Part shown: piece after piece, positions 1 through 11,500 of the stretch | Layout of the letters: each line of letters starts with the position of its first letter | Position numbering within the stretch: position 1 is the first letter of the stretch | Assembly: GCA_951799445.1 (NCBI GenBank) | Contig: OX637293.1 | Coordinates: 25,234,001-25,298,000 of the forward strand | DNA from: Pseudisothecium myosuroides | Lineage: Eukaryota; Streptophyta; Bryopsida; Hypnales; Lembophyllaceae | Reading direction: 5' to 3' | DNA length: 64,000 nt | Notes under the pieces: generated by a model | Databases searched by the model: none | What the model was told of the DNA's origin: nothing | The model's input: only the letters and a program-made list of their open reading frames with translations | Translations under genes and position numbers: made by a program

Positions 1-490
1 ATTGAGGCTATGCCTTCCTTGAAAGACAAGAGAATTATGAAAAAAATTGTAAAAACTATTGGTATTATAGGGATGGAGGAAGTTCACTTAGTCAGATAAG
101 GGATTGGCAATTACTAGCCACAAAGATTTGAAGTCCTAAGGAAAATACAACAAAGAGAAAAAACATTTTGGTTAGTTGTATACATCGTGTGAAATCCAAG
201 GTCTCTTTGTTTTCCAATGTATATACTAAGAAAACCAACCGGCGATCAAACCTTAAAATTTGTAGAGATTAGAATCGTGAGGAAAGTGTCGATTAGTCAT
301 TCATTATTTTAGACCGGAGTATAGTGGAACAACATCATGATTATTTATAGTGATGTTATGATTTCCTGTAATATGCTCCATGTCATTTAAAAGGTTTTTT
401 CGACACACAAATATGATTGAATTGTTTGTAGAACTATTTGATATGGATTCTCAACACTTGGCACGGGGCTTCAAAACTTCTTTATTGGTA
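1..490. other. AT-rich intergenic DNA, no gene seen
   Basis: No reading frame, RNA gene or clear repeat end is recognisable here. The stretch runs up to the TA dinucleotide that precedes the Stowaway-like element. Confidence 0.5.
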
Positions 491-1652
491 CTCCCTCTAT
501 CCCGAAATGATTGTCAATTTTGAATGTCATGTTTTTTTAACCCCTAAAGTTCTAAAGCCTTTTTTCATTAAAAAAACATTTAAAATTGCCATTTCTATTG
601 CAAAGAGCAAAAAACTTTTAAAATTATCTTTTTGCATATCTGACCGTAGAATCTTGTATTAGACTAGTATGAAAATGTGTAGAAGAAATTTCAAAAATTT
701 TGACAGTGTAGATTGCAAGGTATTTACATTTAAAGTGAACAATATGTTTTTTGCACCTTACTCGACAAGATTTTTTGGCTTTGAATCTTCTTAACTTAAA
801 ATTCTTGTACTATAGATTTTTATTTTTTTAATTTTTTATGTTCAAGAATTGAATTGAAATTCTAAGAAAAAAATACAACAAAATAACACTTAATTTTCAC
901 TCATTAAAACATTGTTAAGTAGAAGTAGGTTCAAGATTGAAGGGAATACTAAACCATTATTAGCTCTAAAATGGAATTGAAAGACAATAATCCAGACGGT
1001 GGATTGTATTAGCAAGCAAACTTATCCCTATCTAATATTTTTTTTAATAAATTATAAAAATTGCATTCAATAATGAATCCTATAAGTTTATTTTTTCAAG
1101 AAGGTGCTTAGATTGCCCAAAAACCAACATTGTTCATAACTTTCTCATCACTAGTCCAAATAGAATGAATCAAAGCAACAAATGTAGGAAAAAAAATATT
1201 TGATTAAAAAATTAACAATTAGAAAACATATTTTTTTTACTTTTGGGGGGCTGCTCCTTGAGCTGCTTTTTGGACTTAGGGTGGCGTAACTTTTGTTCCT
1301 GGGTACCAATTGAAAAATATATATATATTTCTAAAAAGTTAATATGATTTCCTATCTTCAAAAATAGTTTCAAAAAATCATGTCAAAAATTGATATCACA
1401 CAAGCCTACCCAAAATCCCAAGTCCCTTGCAAGGAGTTTGGGACTTTAGGGATTAAGGTTGTTTTGAGTAGGTCATTTGGAGACTTCCTTGTGCCTAATT
1501 TTATTTAGGTTGCAATGAACATATACAATGTTTTTCATTGATTCTAGTGATATAAAACTTGGAATCTTAATTTTGTTTTTTACAATATGATCAATGAAAT
1601 TGACTCATAAAAACCAACAAATTTGTGGACAATCAGTTTGGGACAGAGGGAG
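491..1652. mobile_element. Stowaway-like (Tc1/mariner) MITE split by a nested element
   Basis: The left end reads CTCCCTCTATCCCGAAATGA. The right end, reverse-complemented, reads CTCCCTCTGTCCCAAACTGA, and the similarity continues for about five more bases. Both ends are flanked by TA (489-490 and 1653-1654), the target duplication of this superfamily, and CTCCCTC is the classic Stowaway terminus. Without the 912-base TTAA element nested at 541-1452 and its target copy, the MITE is about 250 bases, a usual Stowaway size. No coding capacity is seen. Confidence 0.8.
541..1452 (+). mobile_element. TTAA-target TIR element, nested in the Stowaway-like MITE
   Basis: The left end is TTAA followed by CCCCTAAAGTTCTAAAG (TTAA at 537-540). 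The right end is GGGA followed by TTAA at 1453-1456. The interior matches the copies at 30.4, 38.1, 47.3, 49.5 and 51.4 kb, including the shared stretch around AAGTAGAAGTAGGT. It is non-coding: the 74-codon frame at 438-662 starts outside the element and is chance. It must be younger than the Stowaway-like element it interrupts. Confidence 0.8.
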
Positions 1653-1662
1653 TATTAGTGTA

Positions 1663-1855
1663 CAATAGAACCTCTCTTAGTGTATAGTGTCGGGACTATG
1701 CACTAAGAGAGGTTTATGCAATTGGCGAGGTTATGTACTAAACTATGGCTAACATAGCCTTTCACTATCGGGCCTTCACAACTACTATTCACAAATAAAT
1801 GCTTCAAAGTACGACCTCTCTTACTACATATTATGCACTAAGAGAGATTCTACTG
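1663..1855. mobile_element. pogo-like (Emigrant/Lemi-type) MITE
   Basis: The left end is CAATAGAACCTCTCTTAGTG. The right end, reverse-complemented, is CAGTAGAATCTCTCTTAGTG. CAGTA-type ends followed by ACCTCT resemble the known plant pogo MITEs Emigrant and Lemi. TA precedes the left end; TG follows the right end, perhaps a mutated TA. The subterminal word CTAAGAGAGGT recurs inside in both orientations. It is about 193 bases with no coding capacity, and begins 10 bases after the Stowaway-like element ends. Confidence 0.72.
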
Positions 1856-1917
1856 TGAATTTGGAGAAAATCCTGGAGAAAATCTTGTAACTGAGGAACA
1901 TGGCACTCAAAATGACT

Positions 1918-2182
1918 CGAGCTTATAGTTGTGCAACGAGCCTCTTGCGGAGGTAAAGCCAAGGGTCAATGTAAAAAAAAGACCCCCTATTTTGTGTCGT
2001 CTATAGGGTATGATCAAGACCTCTCCTAGCTAATTTGGGGCCTCTGATTGTAAGTATGAACTCAGAATTTGCAAATTTTATCATGCCTCGCAAATAAAAA
2101 GTTTTTGCATTTTTCTCAAGGATAAAAACGGGGGGGGGCAAAATAGCCTCCACAGGAAGCTTATTGCACAACTATAAGCTCG
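1918..2182. mobile_element. Short TIR element of the CCTATTTTGTG dispersed family
   Basis: A perfect 19-base inverted repeat, CGAGCTTATAGTTGTGCAA, lies at 1918-1936 and 2164-2182, with weaker pairing extending inward about 20 bases. The core (about 1970-2135) is shared with copies near 8.2, 8.4, 26.6 and 31.7 kb, recognisable by CCTATTTTGTG and GAATTTGCAAATTTTATCAT. Superfamily unknown; non-coding. Confidence 0.65.
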
Positions 2183-2216
2183 ACCTTCAAAATGCATTGT
2201 ATGATACGCTCTTTAA

Positions 2217-2776
2217 CCCTTAAACGTCGAGGCGGACATTTTGTGGCTGATGAATGACAAAAGAACCTCCTGTATAGGACAGAATTGCAACCATTCATTT
2301 TCCAAATTTTGTGGGGAAAGGGAAGATCATCTACAGTAGTTTGACTTCCAATGAGTGCTTTTGCATTATTTTAATCCAACAATTCACATGGTGACAAAAC
2401 AGATGATTTCTACTTGAAGAATTTTCAGCCCTCCGGAGTGACAAATCAAGCTATTAAAAAGTTTGGTCTGTCACTCCAGCTGATTGCCGCAGTGAGCAGT
2501 CAGCTTGATTGACTGCTCGTCGAAACAGTTAGTTTTTGCAAATTTTTATTTTTTTATTTTTTTATTTTTTTAATAATTTTTTTAAGAATAAAAAAAAATT
2601 TACTCATACAACTCGGTTCCCGCGCCACTACCACTGCAATTTCAGGTGGGCAGGAATAGGAAAAAAACAAATTTTTCAACAAAAAAAAAGCAAATTTCAG
2701 GGTACCTCGGAGGGGAGCAGCCCTCTGGAGGCCTGAAATTTTCTCTAATGCCACGGTTATGAGCCCGACGTTCAAG
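2217..2776 (-). mobile_element. Second TTAA-flanked MITE family, interrupted by a CATTAG element
   Basis: The left end is TTAA (2213-2216) followed by CCCTTAAACGTCGAGGC. The right end is GACGTTCAAGGG followed by TTAA near 2777. The interior (CTACAGTAGTTTGACTTCCA and on) is the reverse complement of copies at 36.7, 40.0 and 50.0 kb, which lack the insertion. Positions 2410-2750 are the inserted CATTAG element. Right end accurate to a few bases. Confidence 0.68.
2410..2750. mobile_element. CATTAG-family TIR element (apparently no target duplication)
   Basis: The right end is CAGAGGGCTG-type sequence reading out to TTTTCTCTAATG. The left end is a decayed counterpart (CTACTTGAAGAATTTTCAG) followed by CCCTCCGGAG. 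It shares ends and the GCCCTCCGGAG and GTGAGCAGT words with the copy at 56.9 kb. The middle is a long T/A-rich run. Comparing the flanks with uninterrupted copies of the host repeat gives no duplicated bases. Confidence 0.65.
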
Positions 2777-4470
2777 GGTTAATTTGCCAAATTAGCAGTG
2801 CTGAAATCCAGAGTCAACTGTAGCTCAACCCAGTTGAATTGAATGTAGGTTCCATGCATTCATTGGAGGTCCCGCCACGAGTTGAGTTTGGAATACTGTA
2901 ACACTTTTGAGACCGCATCAAATGACGATCGAAGCCGAATAGTGACCCAAGGACCGTTACGACTCATTATGCAGTTGAGTGTTCAACCTCAACGACGGCT
3001 TGGAAACGAAACGTACTTTGTGCCGCTGCAAAAGTGCAAATTATCACATGACTTGAACTTCAAAATTCAACCAAGTACAAGTAGTTCAGTTGAACTGTCT
3101 ATGCTGGAGGGCCAACGTGCATTGCACTCACGAAGTCATCCTAATTCTCTTTCAAGGTCCAGTCCTCAAGACCGATCTGAAACTCCAATGCTCTATGGGA
3201 CATTGGGACCCGATCACGAGGCTTTCCGTGGCGACCATGAGCTCGCATATCGAGGTCTTGTTGCCATTACTACTTCAACCACCGAGCCAGCGGAAGTAGA
3301 TAAAATTAAAGCATGCAACCGTTAATCCTCCCTCCGTTCGAGGTCTTCCGTTTCGATCTCTGTGGATCAAAATACATCACGCGATTACGTGAACGATCCA
3401 AGCACACGTCGATTTCGGTATCCGCGACTTACACTTGGCGGTGGAAGATGCCGCCATGAAGCGCAAACATCAAGCAAAACAAAATTATACGACTCGATCC
3501 CTATCGAAACCCCAATCCCTAACAGTACACATCCATGGGGCGAGCGTTCCACAAATTCTCCAACAATAATTTTCGTAACAGTAGAAGCTCCTAGATGCCT
3601 GTGTCTTATTCCCGACATCATAGTACAGTATTAAACTCCTGTACTCTATCCTCTTCGATCCCCCGGTTTATCGAGCAAAGCTGAGGCCGTCAAACGGACA
3701 GACGCGACGTGCAGGATCATGGTCATCTGGCGGAGTGCATCACACGTCACCGCACATCTGGTGGCTAGTAACGGCTTACTAGCTGTTACCCTTCTCCAGT
3801 CGTTGGAATTCCCAACAGCACAGGCCACGAGTCATGGATTCATCACTCCTGCGCAATTCTATTATCGGAATTCATTATCAGGTCTATGAGGTCGACAAAA
3901 GCAAAGAAGTGCAGGAAAAAGAGGCAACAAGCTGACTGTGCAAACATGAATTTCCGCGAAGGAATTAGATGCTCTCTGGAGTCTAGAAAGCTCCGGATGC
4001 TGTCAATCGACAATTTCGATGAGCGCTTCTCCGCGTGTTCCTTCCGTCTCTGCACGCGGAAAACTTCCACGAGTTCTTGAAGCAAATATCAGAGTTGCAA
4101 ACCCTAAAAGACAGACCTCCCTAATTGCACTGCCTTGGGACATTCTAATTTTCGTGATAGTCAAGGGAGGTTTGACGAGAAAGAATTGAATTACTCCACA
4201 AATGGTGAAATTAGGTTGTCCCTCACTAATTTCTCGACATTTGACGATCTACAAATATTTATAGTTATTGTACAAGAAATCAATGCACTACTTTTGAATT
4301 AGTTACTTTTGAATTGGGGCTCATGAACTTCCATGTGTACAAATGAAAGTATCTATAAAAGTATTGTTGGCTTTGATGGCTTGTAGAGTAACTTTCTTGG
4401 GTAAGGCAACTTAATTTCACTATTTTGTGTAGGTAAAAGAGTGAAAAAAAAGTTACCAATACGACATAAA
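2777..4470. other. GC-richer unique block, unknown nature
   Basis: This block is clearly less AT-rich than its surroundings, especially 2,880-4,090. It holds open frames of 147 codons (2882-3325, plus), 90 codons (3362-3634, plus) and 80 codons (3843-4085, minus), but none has a recognisable domain, the frames do not join convincingly, and the codon choice is not persuasive. It may be a decayed gene, a regulatory region, or chance. From 4,090 to 4,470 the DNA is AT-rich with nothing recognised. Confidence 0.35.
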
Positions 4471-4474
4471 TTAA

Positions 4475-5095
4475 CTCCTAAAGTCCTAAGAGTCTTAAGG
4501 GACTTAAGTTCCTACAATCTTATATTTTGGTATGATCTTTAAAACTTATTTTTTAGGATAGGAAAATTCATCTAAATTTTTGGCATGATTTTTTAGAACT
4601 TCTTTTCAAGATAGGAATATTGATTAGCTTTCTTGAAATATATTTTTATTTAAATCAATACTCATGAGCAAAAGTTATATTATCTAAACCAAAAAATAGA
4701 CGGGAGAAGGAGGGCAGAAAATAAAATTAGCAATTTAAAAAAAAATGAAAATCAGTCAAGAAGAATTTTTTTTCCTGTACTCTCAATTCATTTTCCAACA
4801 TAATTTTTATTTATTTCAAAATTTATATTACAAAATTTATAATTATGAGGTTTCAATGCCTTTTCAATCTAGTTGCAAAAAGGCTCAATTTCTTCACTTT
4901 TATTAAAACAATTATATCTTCTAATTTATATGGGAAAGTTTCTAAAATTTCTTCAATGCATTTCTATACTAATCTAATACAAGATCCTGAGTTGGATATG
5001 CAAAAGAAATAAATGTTTAGAAAAATTCTCTTTGCACTAAAAATGGTAGTTTTGAGTGTTATTTTTACAAAAAAATGGTCTTTGGACATTAAGGG
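4475..5095 (+). mobile_element. TTAA-target TIR element, short copy
   Basis: The left end is TTAA (4471-4474) followed by CTCCTAAAGTCCTAAG. The right end is TTTGGACATTAAGGG followed by TTAA (5096-5099). It keeps the family interior (the stretch with TATATTTTTATTT and the final AAATGGTAGTTTTGAG) but at about 621 bases is shorter than the 890-930-base norm, implying an internal deletion. Confidence 0.65.
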
Positions 5096-5221
5096 TTAAA
5101 TAATTTAGAATGATTATATTCTTCATATATGTGTGCTAATCTTAAAATATACGGTTGGAGTTCATTTCTCTCTTTGTGACACACTCAATAGTCTAAGAAG
5201 CCTTTAACATTTTATGAATAA

Positions 5222-5880
5222 TCCCTATAAGGACCATGACATTTGACCAAAAAGACTTCTAAAATAGCAAAAAATTTAAAATTATGATCTTTTGTGTATT
5301 CAATCCTAGGGTCTTATTCTAGACTAACATTAGAAGAGATTTGAGGCCTCTAGAAGACTGCGAGTTCCTTGAGCGTGCCCAGCCTGGGAACTCTGCCACA
5401 TGCACAGTGTGACGTGGCCAAGAGAGTGTCACGTCAAAGTTTTTGAAAGATTTTTTTTTCACTTTTGGGTAAAAAATATTTTATTTTTATTTTATTTTTT
5501 ATTTTTTGAAAAAAAAATTCTAACAGTATTACTGCTGGTTTAGAACAAGGGAACAACCCTGAAATGGCTCTTCGGAGGCCTCAAATCTCTTCTAATGTAT
5601 GTAAATTTTAGAAACTTTTTACCATATACATTGTAAGATATAAGCAATTAAAGTAAAAAAATAATTTTTTACTCTATTCTATACTAAATTTTAAGACTTT
5701 AAATTCTTGTAACCTGAGATTTTGCACTACATAATTCTGTACTAAAATTGTACAATGGACAATTGAGTTCAGAGTCTAGGGGATTTTCTAAGAAACTTTG
5801 TTTTCAATCTTTAAAAAAGTGTTAAGTAGATGTAGATGTAAAATGGAAATAAAACCAAAATTATTAATAGCTCTAAATAT
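5222..5880 (+). mobile_element. Decayed TTAA-family element split by a CATTAG element
   Basis: A weak left end (TCCCTATAAGGACCATG) starts near 5,222. The segments 5250-5327 and 5598-5880 together match the family interior, including the words AGACTA and TTAAGTAGATGTAGATG. No right terminus is visible. The insertion at 5328-5597 separates the two halves. Confidence 0.5.
5328..5597. mobile_element. CATTAG-family TIR element
   Basis: The ends are CATTAGAAGAGATTTGAGGC and its near-perfect reverse complement ending TCTTCTAATG. It is 270 bases, with a short GC-rich part (GTGACGTGGCC) and a T-rich middle. The flanks, ...GACTAA and TATG..., join to give exactly the length of the empty site in other TTAA-family copies, so no target duplication is evident. 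Confidence 0.72.
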
Positions 5881-6809
5881 GCAAAAAAATTTAATTTAAA
5901 ATTTAATTTTGAAAATAATTTTTTTTTTGCAATAGAATATGAAACAAAGGGCAAAGTCAACATTATAACACCCACACATTGTGGAATACGTATCAATGTA
6001 GATGGAGGAAATGGACAATGAGTGCCTACGGAATGATGTTGAAGTGTATTAGAGCAAAGACAAAAGTTATCATTGCATTAAGTTTAATGATAGTGGTCTC
6101 AGCGTATTTAGCTAGTACACTATACATGGAGGTGTTGAGATGGTAGAAAGTAGGTAGTTTGTAACATGATAGCTATATGAAAATGAAATGTATATATGAA
6201 ACATGCTAACTACATTATAAGTAAAAAAAGGTAGTTCTTGTTTTTGTATTTATAAAGTTTGAAGTTGATATGTAATGTACATTTTACATGGAGCAAAAAA
6301 AAAGTCTTGGAAAAATCCCTAGTATATAGGAATGCTCAAATTTTACTTTCCAAAACGACCAATTTATTAAGTGCAATGTTTTGGCCAACAAATAATAACA
6401 ACCATTGGCATTTCTAGTATTAGTAATCATTCAATTTGCAAGTGCAATCTCAAAACTCCAAGTGTGAAAATTTTGAATTTTGTATTTAGAAATATTAATA
6501 ATTCAATTTTTCCTTCCATCTTGTACTAATGAGATTAGAATTTTAGCAGTAAGTAAGGTGGCTTGCAATACCAAGAAGTTAGGGTTCTAGTTGCTTCATT
6601 GCCTGAGGGGGGATTAAGTTGATAGGTTTGGGAAAGGGGGAAAAAAGGAAGGCTTTCAAGCCTAAGTGTGATAGCCATGGCCTAAGCCATTTTCTGGAAA
6701 TAAGACTTTCTACTTGTGATTCTTATTTGGTATCATGAGTTTTTTAGAGGTCATGGTGTCTTAAGAGTTGGTGAGTGGTGAGAGGAAGTTTGGGCAATGG
6801 AATATCTTT
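5881..6809. other. AT-rich intergenic DNA, no gene seen
   Basis: Nothing recognisable: no long frame, no complete inverted-repeat pair. Confidence 0.4.
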
Positions 6810-7310
6810 CTTAGTATTGTCAATACCTACTTCTACTTAACAAGTTTTCTAAGACTAAAAAATATTGGACTTTTTTTTCTAAATTTTCAACTCAATTTTC
6901 CATTATGAAGATTTAAACCTCAAAACTCAATATTGTAAAAAATTTAAATTAAAGAGATTCAAAGTTTGGAAATTTAATTAGTAAAACAAAGGTGCACAAA
7001 TTCATTTATTTTCACTTTGAACTCTGTATCTACAATCTACATGGTCAAAATGCTTGAAACTAGTTCTACACATTCTTATTAGGGTGTTTTTTGGGGGCAA
7101 AAATTTGCACCGTCTCTTGACACATTTGAGTTTGTCAGACTCCGTCCTTCTAGAACTGTGCTAGTGGTGTGAAGACTTGTAGCACTTACTGTTCCAAAAA
7201 AGAAACCCTTGTTCTTACACAAGTCTAATGCAAGATCCTACCGTCAAATATTCAAAAAAGAATTGTTTTTAGCTCTTTGCATTAGACACCCTAGTTTTGA
7301 AGCAATCTCC
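6810..7310 (-). mobile_element. Decayed TTAA-family remnant
   Basis: The words ACCTACTTCTACTTAACAAG, CTACATGGTCAAAATG and GTCTAATGCAAGATCCTACC occur in the same order as in the interior of the 30.4 and 51.4 kb copies. About 135 bases of unrelated sequence (near 7081-7216) split it. Neither terminus survives clearly. Confidence 0.45.
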
Positions 7311-8130
7311 TTGTACTTGAAATATACATATGCATGTCATGCCAATGATTTCCTTTTGGATTCATCTTGTCCATGAAATATTAAAATATCAATAAATGAA
7401 TTCCAACATTGATTTTCTATGGCCTACCTTTCAACGATGACACAAATTCCTAAATCAAATCCAAATAAGTGATTGTAGAGAGGCATTGTGGCATACTATT
7501 AGTACCCCCTCCTACCAAAAAAAAGGTGAAATTTAATTTTTTTTTTTTCTCAGTCATGCCGTGGCTGCTTGAGGTGCCTTGTCTCCAAGGAAGGTCTTCG
7601 AAAGTTAAAAATAAAATAGATCAAGGAAGGAAGGGGGCCTGACGTGTCACAACCTCAAGCCCCGGGAGTGTGCCACTTGTCAGCAGGAGAAATCGGATTT
7701 CCCTCCATATTAGCATACCGAATTCCAACGCTCAGTCCACCTCAGCATGACACCTCAGCTGGTCGTGTCCAAAGACTGCCTTGCTGGCGGGAGAGTCAAA
7801 ATGGTCAATCCCATCTGTATCTTAACTTCTACTTGGATTGGGTGAATGTTCTTCTGTAGAGGTGTTCTTTGGACGCCATCTGTCGAAAGATGATACGAAG
7901 AAACAGATGGCCAATGGCGGCCTTGATTTTGATGAATAATAGATTTGGATTGAGCTTATCATCCGTCCGGCCCGCCCGGCCAGTGAGATATTACCAAGTT
8001 GCACAAGTTACCATGCATGGCGGTAACTGGCTGAGAGGGTGATTTTCACTTCACAGAAGGGAATTTGCAGGGAGGCGGATTGACTTCCTCGCTCAGCCCC
8101 TCAGGAAAACGTTGAATTTATTTGTTTTCC
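7311..8130. other. Intergenic DNA with a GC-richer patch
   Basis: From about 7,560 to 8,110 the composition is richer in GC. Short frames (71 codons at 7644-7859 plus; 60 codons at 7822-8004 minus) show no recognisable domain. No function can be given. Confidence 0.35.
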
Positions 8131-8134
8131 ACAC

Positions 8135-8500
8135 ATGATAGATTTTGGAAATTTTGAATTCATATTTGTAAGCGGGGGACCCAAATTAGCGAGGAGAAGT
8201 GTTAAAGGTAAATTAATCAAGATCAAAATAGGGGGTCTATTTTTTTACATGCATCCTTGGAATAACTTGGAGGGGCCGAGCGAGGGGGCTATAGTTCATC
8301 CTTACCCTTATTATCCCTGCCAAGGGTAAATGGAAAAATTGCCCCCTATTTTGTGCCGCATAAATTTTGTATTTCTTCACCTCTTATAGCTAATTTAGCG
8401 CCTTTGATTGCAAATATGAATTCAAAATTTGCAAATTTTATCATGGATGCCAAATAGAAAATTCTAGTGCTTTTTTCAAGGGTACATATGGGGGCAATAT
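8135..8500. repeat. Inverted pair of the CCTATTTTGTG family
   Basis: About 8137-8255 is the reverse complement of about 8340-8450, both matching the 1.9 and 26.5 kb copies (ATATGAATTCAAAATTTGCA in the right half). The two halves face each other across about 85 bases, so the pair could fold back. No coding capacity. Confidence 0.6.
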
Positions 8501-8544
8501 GGAAGTCAATCCTCCCTAACCCTCTACAATAGGCTCCGTCCCTT

Positions 8545-11500
8545 GAACACGAGCTGGCTAGGCTGGCTATTTGAATAATTGAAGGTCCTACTCAAACTTT
8601 CTCACATTGGTAGGTAGCTTCTGCTAGTGCAAAGCATTTTTTCCTTTTGTCTTGAGCCTCTGACCTAGGAAATATGGAGACTATGACCATGTAATCTGTC
8701 CCAATTATTTTTCTATTTTTTTATTTTTTCCCTATATTTTGTAACTAATTTTGACTGAGAATTATTTATTTTATTTTTCAAAAATGAAATCACATGTCTT
8801 CTATAAGTTATAAAAACTTTTAGATTTATTGGTGGTAATTTGAAAGTATTTTGATTTTTTGAAGAAGAGTGAGGTATATTAATATCTCACAAAAATTATT
8901 TCAAAGAATCTAAAATTTTCATCATAAGTGTATATTGTAGTGGAAAATATTATAATGTAATTCAATTTTCTCTATTGTTCTATAATTGAAATTTAGTAGA
9001 CCCCGATAATAGACCCAATGTTCAAATTATAATAAACTTAATCATTTTTGGAGAATTTTGGAATTTTCAAATTGGAATAGAAACTAGACTTGATTCTCTT
9101 TATTTCATTATTTGAAATCAAATTCAAAATACATCATTTTATGGGTGAAATTCAAATCTAGTATGAAGAACTAAAAACTATCTAATACACTACAAGGTCA
9201 TCCAGGGTCAACACATCCAAATTCACACAAAAATACACAAGACCCCCATAAGGATATTTTTCATGATATAACAGGTGTAGAAAAAATAAGTATACCACAA
9301 AAAAAAATGGATGAAACAAAATGGATATGCATCCTCAAACAACTTTCATTGTCATCCAAAAGCTAAAATATTGCTCCGCACATATTTTAGGATAAATTTA
9401 TTTTGTTGCTTACTGCAAGACATCTTGCAAAGGTAGAAACTCCTAAAAATAGGAATTAAACTTTGCTAACAAAGATCTCCCCTCTAATTCTCTGTTTGTA
9501 GAAATATGAGGTAAAATTATCCTACTTCATATCACTTGAATATTCATTTGTATTTAGTTCCTATTACTAAAGCATTTAAGAGTTTGTTGGATCTTGTTGG
9601 AAGTCTAAAGAAGATTCTAGGATTTTATAGGATAGCATATGAATAAACTGGAAATTTTCAAAGTTTTGGAAAAAAATATATTCAATATTAACCCTAGGTT
9701 CTCATGAATAATGTTTGTATATTATAGGCAATTTTTTTGAAGACTTTGTTCTAGAAATGATTTACAATCAAATGCGGTTATACTACATCTAATATTGTCT
9801 AAAAAACATCTAGAAACATTAGAGGCCTTAATTAAACATAGTTATTAATATTTACTATAAAACATCAAAGTAGACTCTTCGGTTAGCTAGGGATTTTAAA
9901 ATCTTATTTTTCTAAGAGATGTTCATTTTAGGTTTTTTTGAACTAAAATCTACACTTTTTGTTTTATTTTAATTATTACTTTGAATAGTATAAAAATGAC
10001 CAATATAAAGTGAGATACGAGTGCTTCAAATTTGGATTGTAGTAAAGGTTAACAAAAAATTACAATCCAAAAATCGTGTTTCAAAACTCGTTGGCTATAT
10101 TGCAATGTACATTGAAAAGTGGAAAAAGTAGATACTGCTTCTTTTGAGCTCATTGTCATTGTGAAAAACTGTGACTTTTTGAGAAAGTCATTAAAAAAAA
10201 ATTAATGGGGTATATGTGTCACTTTGCCATTAGTTGAAAAAATAAGACAAATCCTTGTGACATACACCCTCCAGTCCACATTTGTATTTCTCTGACATTT
10301 GTTTGGCTTGCAAACAATATGGGATATCTAAAATGTAATGTTTATCATGTATGGCTGTATGTATATTTCTAAAATTCATATGGATAAGTATATATCCCAT
10401 ATATTTTTGTATGCATTTTATATATATTCTACATGCCATATATATTCCATATTTCGTATTGTATTCATATTCCATATTGTATTTTGTGTCCCAGAGTGCT
10501 AACGGCCAAGATCGTTTCGCACAATAGTGATCAATGGCATTAGAGGGGGGGGGAGTGAATTGAGATCAACGACTTTGGATTTTTTCAAAAGGGTGGAGGT
10601 GGGAAAATTGTAGAAACACCTATTTGCTTCTTTAGAGCTCATTATTAATGTGCAACCTTGCATTTGTATGTCTATACCCAATTAATTCTTGAACATCTAA
10701 ATAGAAAATAGAAAATAGAAAACCAACCTTGAGAGAGTCGGCAATAGATTTCATCCAACTGTCATACCTGGTGGTTAAGATTTGGCAAAAAATGTTTCTT
10801 CATGTGCATTTTAGAAATACATGGATGATAGTTAATAATTTCTTAAAAATGAATTTGAAGGGGTTTTGCTAAACTTATTTTATGTGCATTGTTTATTAAA
10901 ACATTTCAACCATTGGGGTTGGAGTTTTTTAATTTTATAATTAAATTCTTAACAATTTAGTATTTCAAATCCTATTTGACTTCTTTCTACTTGGTAATTT
11001 TTTTTCAAGCATGAATATGAAATAAAATTTGTTGATTTTTTTTAATATATAAATTGAACTTATTTCTTCAACATATTATAGAGAGATGCAAGTTGGAAGG
11101 TGTACACATTTTGGAGTAAATTTCTTGAAAGGTGATGAAATGTAACCATTTAGGAAGGTTTGAAAATACTTAAAAAAAAATTCAAGCATCATGATCTTGC
11201 AATTTGTAAAGTTTTTTACTTTGAAAGTTTAGGAGGGTGTACTCCAAAAAAATTAACTAAAGGATCCTATAGTTGGATTTGATAATAAATAAATATAGAT
11301 GAAGATCTTTGCTTGCTTTTGATATGAGTATTTTGAAGCACTTTGGATCTACAAACACTACGATCCTTTTGGAATTAAGCATATGTCGAATCACATTTTT
11401 CAATTTCAATTAATTATTTGACAAGTAATGTTGACCCTAACTTGTCCATTGGATACAATTGTTGGATGATAGTAATAAACTTCCCTACATTACCAATACC

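Noticed and set aside
5328..5597. Helitron assignment for the CATTAG family because it lacks target duplication
   Set aside because: Helitrons lack terminal inverted repeats and end in CTRR after a hairpin with a TC start; these ends are inverted repeats starting CATTAG, and not all insertions are between A and T.
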